This document shows positions 1 through 6,030 of a stretch of DNA of 9,797 nucleotides, piece after piece; the first letter of the stretch is position 1; the number at the start of each line of letters is the position of its first letter. Position numbers and translations under genes: made by a program. Below the pieces are notes generated by a model. The model did not search any database and had not been told where the DNA came from. It worked only from the letters and a program-made list of their open reading frames with translations. The stretch is from Myxococcales bacterium (GTDB lineage: Bacteria > Myxococcota > Polyangia > Fen-1088): the NCBI GenBank assembly GCA_003155465.1, contig PMCR01000142.1, forward strand, positions 1-9,797. The letters are read 5' to 3'.

Positions 1-640
1 GCGAAGCCGGCGGGCTCCCCACGCGACTGTGCCCGCGCGGCAGAAGGATCTCACGCGGGTCGACGCGGGCCAGCTCGTCGAGCAGGCCTTCGCTGGTGGC
101 CGCCTCGGTGGCGCGAAAGTCGCCTGTGGTCACATCGATGAAGGCCAGCCCGAATCCGTCGCGGCTTTCGCCAGCCACTGCCGCCACGTAGTTGGGCGCG
201 CGCGGTTCCAGCGATTCTTCGTCGAGAATCACGCCCGGCGTAATGATGCGAACCACGCCGCGCTTGACCAGGCCTTTGACCAGCTTCGGGTCTTCCAACT
301 GCTCGCAGATGGCCACCCGATGGCCCAGCTCGGTCAGACGGGCGATATATCCGCGCGCGGAGTGGTGCGGCACCCCGCACATGGGCACGGGATTGTCCTT
401 GCCCTTGTCGCGGGTGGTCTGGGTGAGCGAAAGCACGCGAGACGCGTAGACCGCGTCCTCGTAGAACATTTCGTAGAAGTCCCCAAGGCGAAAAAACACG
501 ATCGCGTCGGGAACCTGCGCCTTGACCTCAAGGTACTGGCGCATGAGCGCGGTGGTGGCCTGGTCAGCCGGCAGAGCACCCACAGGCGCATCCGGCGAGA
601 GCCCAGCCCCTTTTCCGGCGTCGTCCCGCTCGCCGCTCAC
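1..640 (-). CDS. mutS: DNA mismatch repair protein MutS, N-terminal part (cut by window edge)
   Basis: MutS binds mismatched bases and starts methyl-independent or methyl-directed mismatch repair in the cytoplasm. The frame is open from a GTG at 640 to the window edge and gives 213 residues. Residues about 30-140 match the MutS mismatch-recognition domain: the stretch [13 protein letters not shown] carries the Phe-x-Glu pair (F55, E57) that contacts the mismatch, followed by [26 protein letters not shown] and [11 protein letters not shown]. From about 150 the connector domain begins ([21 protein letters not shown]). GTG was chosen because AAGGAGG sits 4 bases upstream; the first ~27 residues are a non-conserved extension. 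It follows the small basic gene by 34 bp on the same strand and probably shares its promoter. The last ~10 visible residues are encoded by a sequence that also occurs in the intergenic region at 1135-1158, so the gene may be interrupted just past the edge. The clamp, lever and ATPase domains are outside the window. Identification is very secure, integrity is not. Confidence 0.96.
   Translation of the reverse strand, partial: MSGERDDAGKGAGLSPDAPVGALPADQATTALMRQYLEVKAQVPDAIVFFRLGDFYEMFYEDAVYASRVLSLTQTTRDKGKDNPVPMCGVPHHSARGYIARLTELGHRVAICEQLEDPKLVKGLVKRGVVRIITPGVILDEESLEPRAPNYVAAVAGESRDGFGLAFIDVTTGDFRATEAATSEGLLDELARVDPREILLPRGHSRVGSPPAS
6..29 (-). repeat. 24-bp direct repeat, copy inside mutS
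   Basis: These 24 bases are identical and in the same orientation to 1135-1158; the similarity runs a few bases further with one inserted C in the other copy, then the window ends. On the minus strand the unit begins CAGTCGCGTGGGG. In this copy it is read in frame as the last visible residues of MutS (SRVGSPPA). Exact 24-base identity is far beyond chance in 10 kb, so this looks like one end of a dispersed repeat. Confidence 0.8.
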
Positions 641-644
641 GCGA

Positions 645-651
645 CCTCCTT
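645..651 (-). promoter_or_regulatory. Ribosome binding site deciding the mutS GTG start
   Basis: The minus strand reads AAGGAGG, a perfect Shine-Dalgarno core, 4 bases before the GTG at 640. No other start codon is placed as well, so it supports GTG over an internal ATG at codon 33. Confidence 0.75.
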
Positions 652-674
652 GGACCTAGAGGCCCGGCGAGAGG

Positions 675-845
675 CTATTCCTTGGCGGGCGCGGGCGCGG
701 CGGCCCGTGGCTTTTTCGCGGCCTTCACGGGCGTTCCGCGCGCAGTTCGGCGCTCGGCCTTCTGCCTCTTGATTCGCGCCTTGTACTTCGTCTGGCTGAC
801 CCGCTGGCGCATCTTCTTTGAACGGCGATTGTCGTGCTTTCCCAT
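675..845 (-). CDS. Small highly basic protein, 56 aa, function unknown
   Basis: The product starts MGKHDNRRSKKMRQRVSQ and is dominated by Lys and Arg through residue ~46, ending in an Ala/Pro-rich tail (AAAPAPAKE). There is no signal peptide, membrane segment or metal-binding motif. The composition suggests nucleic-acid or ribosome binding, but I cannot assign a family with confidence; it is not ribosomal protein bTHX or bS21 by eye. ATG at 845 was chosen because a strong promoter ends only 9 bases upstream. The longer open frame running up to 1151 would have to start inside repeat and terminator sequence. It is the first gene of a probable two-gene transcript with mutS (34 bp apart). That a real gene lies here is supported by the promoter fit and the strong charge pattern. 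Confidence 0.8.
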   Translation of the reverse strand: MGKHDNRRSKKMRQRVSQTKYKARIKRQKAERRTARGTPVKAAKKPRAAAPAPAKE

Positions 846-854
846 GCGGCTGCC

Positions 855-883
855 ACTATTGGGAAACTGGCCCCGTATGTCAA
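855..883 (-). promoter_or_regulatory. Sigma-70 type promoter for the small basic gene and mutS
   Basis: On the minus strand TTGACA (878-883) is a perfect -35 box, followed by a 17-base spacer and AATAGT (855-860), a 4/6 match to the -10 box. Only 9 bases separate the -10 box from the ATG at 845. A normal start point would fall at about 845-848, giving a leaderless or nearly leaderless mRNA; there is indeed no Shine-Dalgarno sequence before this ATG. Confidence 0.72.
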
Positions 884-914
884 GCGCGGCCATGAGCCCC
901 TGATAGCCGCAGGA

Positions 915-930
915 GGTCGCGGCCGCGACC
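915..930. repeat. Perfect 16-bp palindrome
   Basis: GGTCGCGGCCGCGACC is its own reverse complement. It lies 31 bp upstream of the -35 box at 878-883 and directly behind the T-run of the terminator. It could be an operator for the small-gene promoter, or a chance GC-rich palindrome; the sequence alone does not decide. Confidence 0.5.
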
Positions 931-967
931 GAAAAAGGCAAGCAGGGTGCCGGAACACCCTGCTTGC
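931..967 (-). terminator. Rho-independent terminator, minus strand
   Basis: On the minus strand GCAAGCAGGGTG and CACCCTGCTTGC form a perfect 12-bp stem around a 6-base loop (TTCCGG), followed directly by CTTTTTC. It would end transcripts arriving from the VWA lipoprotein gene (stop at 1179), and it insulates the downstream small gene and mutS, which have their own promoter. Confidence 0.85.
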
Positions 968-974
968 TCAGTGT

Positions 975-1001
975 CATGGGAACCCTGAGAGGGTTCCCAT
1001 G
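975..1001. repeat. Perfect 12-bp hairpin without T-run
   Basis: CATGGGAACCCT and AGGGTTCCCATG form a 12-bp stem with a 3-base loop (GAG on the plus strand). Only 7 bases separate it from the terminator hairpin. No T-run follows in either direction, so it is not a second terminator. It may belong to the repeat-like block 1002-1158 or protect the 3' end of the upstream mRNA. Confidence 0.7.
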
Positions 1002-1158
1002 CCCTTCGGCCCTCCAACCGCCACCTCCTCCCCGTTCGCTTCGCTCGGCCTCGCGCGATGGTGCGCCACGTGCAGCGCTGGCGAGGGCGCGCGAAAGCTC
1101 GCGGGGTGGGCAGGGTGGGCTGTCCGTCCCGAAGGCCGGCGGGCTCCCCACGCGACTG
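1002..1158 (-). repeat. Putative dispersed intergenic repeat block
   Basis: This non-coding stretch starts, on the minus strand, with the 24 bases (1135-1158) also found in mutS at 6-29, and ends at the hairpin 975-1001. Apart from the shared 24 bases, I see no gene, target-site duplication or transposase. The block has a frame open through it into the small basic gene, but it reads as low-complexity Ser/Pro/Gly/Arg and has no conserved look. The true length of the repeat cannot be judged because the other copy is cut by the window edge. Confidence 0.5.
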
Positions 1159-1178
1159 AAGACCCGTTCAGATAAGCG

Positions 1179-3722
1179 CTACTTGCCGAAGGTGATGCTG
1201 TGCAGACACAGATTGGCCACCGTGATTGGATAGGGAGCCGACGCGACCTGGATACTGACCTTGTCGATGTTGGGCGCGTCAGCCGCGGTAAACGCGACAC
1301 CGCTATTGTCCCAGCACGCCGTGTTGAAGCTGGTCAACTTCATCAGCGATCCCGTGTTGGTGGCGCAGTAGAAGACACCATCGGGATCGCCCTTCCTGTG
1401 CAGCATCACGCGTAACCCCACCGTCGGCGAACCATCTAGCGAAACGGCGATGGTCGAGTATGCCGTACCGATCGGAATCGTGTCGTCTGCATTTGCGTTC
1501 ACGCCAAGCATGATGCCCCAGTTGTAGTCGTAGTCGGCCTGAGTCGGGGTTGCAGGCAGGGCTGGAATCCTTCCCGAAACGCAACAGGCGTCCGGAGAGT
1601 TCCAGGTCGTTCCACTCATACAAGGAGTGGCCATCGTGATGGGCACTCCGCCGCAGGTGGGATCGGTGATGACATCCTCAGCACCCAACGCGACCCATGC
1701 CCAGCCGGTCATCGGGCCCGAAGCGTTCGCACCGCAAGTGGATGTGGAGAGGCCTGTGTCCGGTCCGGTGCCAGTGCCGGTAGTGCCGCCGGTGCCGGTG
1801 TCCGTCGTCGTGCCGCCGGTGCCGGTCACTCCGCCAGTGCCGGCAGGCGTGCTTCCGCATCCTGGGTCGGAGTCCAGGCAGACTTGACAGGTCATGGCCA
1901 GCAGCGTGCCCGGAGTTGGCGACGTGTCTGATGCCTTGCGCAGGGTGGAGATCTTCTGGCCGTTCGGCGCGTCCGGGCAACCAGACATCGGATCGGTGTC
2001 ATAGGACAAGTACCAGCAAGGCCGCACGTCGTTGCTCACGGAGTCGAGTTGAGGACTTGCGGGATCAAGGGAGTTTCCCTGGTCATCCTTGCACTCCGGG
2101 CGCGGAGTCTCCGTGTAGCCGGTCACCGGGCAAGTACCCGTGCCTGGTCTGCTGCAGGGAACCTGCTCGACAGCCTCGCACCCGGGCTGGATTCCTAGGC
2201 GATTCGCGTCGGTGTCCACAAGCCGGTATGGGACGCATCCCGCCCGCATGGTGTCCGCGATCGCCTTGCCAACCTGGCTGGTGGCGTCCGTGAAATCCGA
2301 ATTGCAGATGCTGAAGTGCCGGCCGTGCTGGCCGTACGCGTCGATGAAACTCTTCAAACGAAGCCCGCTATAGGCCTTGTAGACGCTGCCGTCAGCGGAC
2401 ATCACTGAAGGAACCGTGCAAACCGGCATGTAGTCCCACAGATTCTCCTGCCCCTTGATCGAGGTGGGATCCTTGCCGATCTGGTACTGAACGCTGGTCG
2501 GGTCATCGTTCGCCGGCCAGCCGATGATGCCTGACACCAGGATCTGATCGCGGGGTCTAGACTTGACCGCGTTCACGCTGTCGATCACGTCCTGAACCCT
2601 GACGAGCGGAAGATAGTGGGGGTCCGGTCGGCTGGGGTCAAGCTGGTCCTTGGCCGCGCAGTTGGCAAGACTGGCTGAGAAGCCAACACCCGTGTAGCCG
2701 CGCGCCGGGTCGGTGTAGTTGGGAATTGGCTGGCCATTGCAGACATGGCCGCGAGCAGCACATCTCAGGCTGCCAGTTTCGGTAGTAGCCCCGCTGGTAC
2801 CCCTGGGCTTCTGCAGGAACATGCTATCGTTGGTCGTGTCTTCGGGCGCAGCGGAGCAGTCGTCCTCGTCGGTGACCAGAACGATGGCCAAGTAGGCGCT
2901 GGGCCGCAGGAAGCCGACGTTTGCCATGTTTACGTCTGTACAGTTCGTGCCGGCGCTGTCGCACCCAGTCTTTTGTGGGTTGAGTGCCAAGCGAAGCGCT
3001 TGCAGTTGGTGTTCATAGCCGCAGCCCCCGACGCCCACGCCCTTGGCTAGGCAAGCGAAGACGTCCGTGAGACTTCCCTGGTAGTTTGTTTGCCTGCCTC
3101 CAGTGGGAAGCTGGATGTCCTCGATCCAGCGGGCTCCTGAGCTCAGGCCGCAGCCATTGGTTATCCCCGCGGCCATCGCCCATTGACTGCCGGGCGCGAC
3201 CGTCGCCCGCACCCCAGGTGTTGGATCGTTCCCCCACAGAAGGCCCCGATCGCCGAGCACGGTGTTGCAGTTGCCACCGAGGCCCTCCATCCCAGCCCCC
3301 ATGTCGCTGCTGACCACGCCGATGTGGACGTCGGGCATGCCGCCTGGAAGCTGCTGCAACTGCTGGATCATCTTTGGAAAGTTGGCAGCCAGGGCAGCCT
3401 GTTTGGGGTCCATCGACGGGGAGTTGTCGACCACGAACAGGATGTCGACCTCCCGCGCTGGGCTGGCCGGCACGGAGAAGTCGGTCACTACGACGACTGA
3501 GGTCGGATTGGTCCCTGGGGACGTGATGCTGCCACCTGTCCCACCCGTTCCCGGTTGGGCAGCGTCGGGTTGGGGTGTGGTGGAGCCCCCGCCCCCGTTC
3601 GAAGGCAGGCTGGCATCAGCGACGCCTTCGCCGACTACTGGATCGGACATGCATGCGGCCGACAGCCCTGCGAGCAGGAGCGCGGCCAATGAAGGTTGAC
3701 GGAAGAAAGTGCTGTTTGTCAT
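1179..3722 (-). CDS. Large VWA-domain lipoprotein with C-terminal beta-rich domain
   Basis: The 847-residue product is probably anchored to the envelope and exposed outside the cytoplasm. Residues 9-24 form a lipoprotein signal ending SAAC, with C24 the likely lipidated residue (Ser at -3 is less usual than Leu). A Gly/Ser/Thr/Pro linker (35-75) leads to a von Willebrand factor A domain at about 90-290: EVDILFVVDNSPSM carries the metal-site motif DxSxS (D99, S101, S103), and AIVLVTDEDDCS is the later acidic strand. Such domains bind ligands through a divalent metal. Residues 290-625 are Cys-rich and extracellular in style. A Thr-Gly linker (627-657) separates a C-terminal module (661-847) rich in Trp, Cys and beta-strand patterns (NWGIMLGVNAN, SFNTACWDNSG), which looks like a carbohydrate- or surface-binding beta sandwich; that is inference. 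ATG at 3722 has a modest AGGA about 6 bases upstream. It follows the beta-barrel gene by 44 bp and has its own copy of the promoter motif seen before the sigma gene. Substrate unknown. Confidence 0.93.
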   Translation of the reverse strand: MTNSTFFRQPSLAALLLAGLSAACMSDPVVGEGVADASLPSNGGGGSTTPQPDAAQPGTGGTGGSITSPGTNPTSVVVVTDFSVPASPAREVDILFVVDNSPSMDPKQAALAANFPKMIQQLQQLPGGMPDVHIGVVSSDMGAGMEGLGGNCNTVLGDRGLLWGNDPTPGVRATVAPGSQWAMAAGITNGCGLSSGARWIEDIQLPTGGRQTNYQGSLTDVFACLAKGVGVGGCGYEHQLQALRLALNPQKTGCDSAGTNCTDVNMANVGFLRPSAYLAIVLVTDEDDCSAAPEDTTNDSMFLQKPRGTSGATTETGSLRCAARGHVCNGQPIPNYTDPARGYTGVGFSASLANCAAKDQLDPSRPDPHYLPLVRVQDVIDSVNAVKSRPRDQILVSGIIGWPANDDPTSVQYQIGKDPTSIKGQENLWDYMPVCTVPSVMSADGSVYKAYSGLRLKSFIDAYGQHGRHFSICNSDFTDATSQVGKAIADTMRAGCVPYRLVDTDANRLGIQPGCEAVEQVPCSRPGTGTCPVTGYTETPRPECKDDQGNSLDPASPQLDSVSNDVRPCWYLSYDTDPMSGCPDAPNGQKISTLRKASDTSPTPGTLLAMTCQVCLDSDPGCGSTPAGTGGVTGTGGTTTDTGTGGTTGTGTGPDTGLSTSTCGANASGPMTGWAWVALGAEDVITDPTCGGVPITMATPCMSGTTWNSPDACCVSGRIPALPATPTQADYDYNWGIMLGVNANADDTIPIGTAYSTIAVSLDGSPTVGLRVMLHRKGDPDGVFYCATNTGSLMKLTSFNTACWDNSGVAFTAADAPNIDKVSIQVASAPYPITVANLCLHSITFGK
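1752..1844 (-). repeat. Low-complexity Thr-Gly linker coding repeat
   Basis: Imperfect short repeats of GGCACCGGC/GGCGGCACC type encode residues 627-657 of the VWA lipoprotein (TGGTTTDTGTGG pattern). It separates the central region from the C-terminal domain and is likely to vary in length between strains through slippage. Confidence 0.75.
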
Positions 3723-3732
3723 GACCGTTCCT

Positions 3733-3762
3733 GTTCCGCAAAGCCGACCGACCTTACAACCA
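3733..3762 (-). promoter_or_regulatory. Candidate ECF-type promoter for the VWA lipoprotein
   Basis: On the minus strand TGGTTGTAAGGTCG (3749-3762) is followed by CGGAAC at 3733-3738. The same arrangement stands before the sigma gene, with TTGTAAGG identical, the same 13-base gap to CGG, and 12 of the 22 bases after TTGTAAGG identical without gaps. TTGTAAGG ends 29 bases before the ATG, a distance that would place the start of transcription a few bases from the start codon. Reading it as the -35 and -10 elements of the local ECF sigma factor is inference. Confidence 0.5.
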
Positions 3763-3766
3763 GCTT

Positions 3767-4714
3767 CTAGAAAGCACCGAAACTGAAACCCAGCCCAAGC
3801 TGACCTTCAATACGCGGCAGGGCCGCAGAACTGGGGTTGGCCCCGGTCACGCGGATGGTCTGTGCGGCTGGCCATAGCAACGTGCGCAGCTCGGCCCAAT
3901 ACGCCCCGGCATGACCACGTCCATGCGCCAGGCGAAGCCCTGCCAAGGCTCCCCAGGACACGGCCACGTCGGTGTGGTTGGGCCGAAAACCGCTGCCCGA
4001 AACCAAGAGAAGGCCAAACACAGGTCCGACGCCTGCATCCACAATCCACGTGCCTTGGGTCAGCGGAGCGCGCAGCACCAGCGCCAGCACCGGACGCCAC
4101 CAGAGAGCCGTGCCTCCAGCCACAGTCGTGTCGCGCGGGAGCGGGCTGCAGAGGGTTGCGGCCAGACCGAAACGGCCAACCACCCGTGCCCAAGCGGTCT
4201 CGCCGGAAAGGGCGGCGCCAGCACCACGCACGTCGACAGAAGCATAGGCGCCCAGTCCCAGCGAAAACCGCGACTGCGCCGACAGCGAAGTCGGGGCCAG
4301 GGCCGGCGCCGGAACCGGTGCCGTAACCGGGGCCGTGGCCGGGGCCGTGGCTGGGGCCGAGGCGGCAACCGGTTCCGCAAGCACCAGGGAGTCCGCGGGC
4401 ATGGCGTCGAGCCAGGCGGCAATGACCAAGGCTGCGGACTGGGCGCGCGACCCGCAGTCTGGCTCGGCGGGCAGTACCCGGGTGGCCGCGATATCGCTCT
4501 CGCCGGCGAGCTGGACGGCGATCTGCCCAAGCTGGACGCGGATGCGGGCCACCACAGAAGTCGGATTGTCCCCAGACACCAGACCAGCCAGGCGCGACAT
4601 CACGTCGGCCGCTGACGGGCAATCCGAATCGCTGGTAACCAGCGGCGCCGATTTCGCTGGCTGAGCCGCCGCACCGAGCGCGGTGAGCGCCACCGCACAG
4701 GCGGCCCACCTCAT
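3767..4714 (-). CDS. Secreted/outer-membrane beta-rich protein of the sigma operon
   Basis: The 315-residue product has a Sec signal peptide (MRWAACAVALTALGAAA, cleavage near residue 17-23). A small N-terminal periplasmic domain (about 25-115) contains two cysteines (C32, C87) that could form a disulfide. An Ala-Pro linker (116-142) follows. The C-terminal part (147-315) alternates hydrophobic and polar residues with many Gly and aromatic positions (RFSLGLGAYASVDV, GTWIVDAGVGPVFGLLLV) and ends GLGFSFGAF with a terminal Phe, as outer-membrane beta-barrels do. The ATG at 4714 was chosen, rather than an earlier start at 4864, because a clean signal peptide begins there and the ATG overlaps the upstream stop (ATGA), a classic translational coupling. 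It is the third gene of the sigma operon, with the VWA gene 44 bp downstream. I do not recognise a named family. A role as an outer-membrane partner of the anti-sigma protein is inferred from position. Confidence 0.85.
   Translation of the reverse strand: MRWAACAVALTALGAAAQPAKSAPLVTSDSDCPSAADVMSRLAGLVSGDNPTSVVARIRVQLGQIAVQLAGESDIAATRVLPAEPDCGSRAQSAALVIAAWLDAMPADSLVLAEPVAASAPATAPATAPVTAPVPAPALAPTSLSAQSRFSLGLGAYASVDVRGAGAALSGETAWARVVGRFGLAATLCSPLPRDTTVAGGTALWWRPVLALVLRAPLTQGTWIVDAGVGPVFGLLLVSGSGFRPNHTDVAVSWGALAGLRLAHGRGHAGAYWAELRTLLWPAAQTIRVTGANPSSAALPRIEGQLGLGFSFGAF
4303..4357 (-). repeat. 12-bp repeats coding an Ala-Pro linker
   Basis: Imperfect 12-base units (GGGGCCGTGGCC and variants on the plus strand) encode the four-residue pattern PATA/PVTA of the linker between the periplasmic and barrel-like parts of the preceding protein. 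Probably a flexible spacer that reaches across the periplasm or peptidoglycan. Confidence 0.7.
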
Positions 4715-6030
4715 CGTGTGGCCGCCAGCAAACGCGCTGCCCCGGACGCGAAACGGCCTTGGGGATAGAGCTGCAGATAGCGCTGCAAGTCGGCGCGAGC
4801 GCCCGCCTCGTCTCCCGCATGGGTGCGGGTCACGGCGCGGCCCCACAGAGCGCGCTCTTTCCAAGCCGAAGTCCCCTTTACCTGAGCCAGGGCCTGGTCA
4901 AAATCGGCGGCAGCCTCGCGCCACCGCCGCGCCCGGGCGCGCAGTTCACCGCGCACCACGTGGCGTTCGGCACTGCGCGGGGTGTAGTCGAGCGACATCC
5001 GGTCAAGGCGAGCCAAAGCCTCATCGTTGCGCCCCAGGGCCAGCAACGCCTCGACCTCCAGCGCGGAGCGCTCGCTGGCCAGCGGACTCTGCGGGAACAG
5101 GGCCGCATGCCTGGCCAGGATGGCGAGCGCGCCCGCAGGATCGCGGTCGCTGCGCAGACTGCGCAGCGCCTGGCCAAGCATGGCCTGCCCGTTCATGGGA
5201 TTTGCGACGCCGGTGGCGGACTCCACGGACAAAGCCGGCGCGACATCCGGCGCACGGATCGCCCGCATCGCTGGGCCGGACGTGCCAGGTGCCGCCATAG
5301 CCAGACGGGGACCAGTCGGCAACACGGCAACACGCCCGGAAGAAGGCAGCGCCACCACAGGCTCGGCGATCGCCGCGATCGGCTTGGGTGGACTCGACAA
5401 CGGCTGGCCTGAAATGGACTTGCCAATTCCGGCAGCAGCCGCGCTCGTGGCGGACACCGGCGCGACACGCGGCGCACGGGCAGGCCGTGCGGCTTGGCTG
5501 GACGGAACTGACGCCGCCAGACGGGGAGTAGCCCCTGGCTCTGGACCAGAAGAAGGCGGCGTCGCGACAAGTGCGACCACAGGTAGTGGTGTGATCGCCG
5601 CCTTCGCGCTGCCTGCCATCTCTTGTGGCGGCGGTACCGCGTCCTCGCTGACCGTCCCGGTGGGCTGGGATGCAGGGGTGGACCTGGGCCGGGCCGCTCG
5701 CCCTGGGCGCCGTCGCGCCGGGCTGGCTTCTGGCTCGCTCTCGGACCGCAGTTTGGTTTCGCGCGGCCAATGGATCAACCCGAAGTGGCCCGCCGCCGCA
5801 AATACCCCACCACCGACCAGGAGCAGAGCCAAGGCTGCCAGCGCCATCGACCAGCGGAATCCTGCCGCGTGCCGATGGCCGGGAAGAAGGTGCGCTCGCA
5901 AGCGGCGCCTGATTCGCTCGCGCTCTGCCACGGTCAGCTCTTCCAGCGGCTCGGCCGCACGCACCAGGGATGCGAGCGGCCCCAGTTGCCGGTCTTTCGC
6001 TGACTCGGTTGTCTTGCTTTCAATCGTCAT
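4711..6030 (-). CDS. Probable anti-sigma factor: single-pass membrane protein with periplasmic TPR-like region
   Basis: The 439-residue product has a short cytoplasmic part (1-57) with a charged helix (LEELTVAERERIRRRLRAHL), one membrane helix at about 59-80, and a large outer part. Residues 100-283 are Ala/Pro/Ser-rich and contain two degenerate copies of a 74-residue unit. Residues 284-439 are a run of amphipathic helices with TPR-like spacing (DPAGALAILARHAALFPQSP, RNDEALARLDRM, WREAAADFDQAL, DEAGARADLQRYLQLYP). The protein has no cysteine, so it is not a zinc-binding (ZAS) anti-sigma factor. ATG at 6030 has AAGGAA 6 bases upstream and overlaps the end of the sigma gene by 11 bases; the stop overlaps the next ATG by 4. 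The anti-sigma role is inferred from its place directly after the ECF gene and its cytosol-membrane-periplasm layout. It could instead be a TPR scaffold that is merely co-regulated. Confidence 0.85.
   Translation of the reverse strand: MTIESKTTESAKDRQLGPLASLVRAAEPLEELTVAERERIRRRLRAHLLPGHRHAAGFRWSMALAALALLLVGGGVFAAAGHFGLIHWPRETKLRSESEPEASPARRRPGRAARPRSTPASQPTGTVSEDAVPPPQEMAGSAKAAITPLPVVALVATPPSSGPEPGATPRLAASVPSSQAARPARAPRVAPVSATSAAAAGIGKSISGQPLSSPPKPIAAIAEPVVALPSSGRVAVLPTGPRLAMAAPGTSGPAMRAIRAPDVAPALSVESATGVANPMNGQAMLGQALRSLRSDRDPAGALAILARHAALFPQSPLASERSALEVEALLALGRNDEALARLDRMSLDYTPRSAERHVVRGELRARARRWREAAADFDQALAQVKGTSAWKERALWGRAVTRTHAGDEAGARADLQRYLQLYPQGRFASGAARLLAATR
5161..5604 (-). repeat. 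Two degenerate tandem copies of a 222-bp coding unit
   Basis: Copy A (about 5383-5604) and copy B (about 5161-5382) encode residues ~143-216 and ~217-290 of the membrane protein. PVVAL recurs at 150 and 224, RAPxVAP at 185 and 259, and (S/N)GQ near 207 and 280. DNA matches also persist: GGCGCACGG at 5249 and 5471, AGAAGGC at 5341 and 5551, GATCGCCGC at 5368 and 5593. Offsets of 210-225 show small indels since the duplication. Confidence 0.75.

Noticed and set aside
29..772. 247-codon frame on the plus strand
   Set aside because: It lies opposite mutS and the small basic gene; mutS matches its family residue by residue on the minus strand.
938..1001. CRISPR-like or integron attC-like array suggested by two adjacent hairpins
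   Set aside because: The two stems differ in sequence, there is no repeat-spacer periodicity, and no cas or integrase gene is present; the first is explained as a terminator.
675..1151. 158-residue extended form of the small basic protein
   Set aside because: The extension would start in repeat sequence and pass through two perfect hairpins and a terminator, and a strong promoter lies just before the internal ATG at 845.
1752..1844. Minisatellite or regulatory repeat
   Set aside because: It is explained as the coding sequence of a Thr-Gly linker in the VWA lipoprotein.
3911..4615. 234-codon plus-strand frame opposite the barrel-like gene
   Set aside because: No signal, domain or ribosome site; the minus-strand gene has a signal peptide and coupled start.
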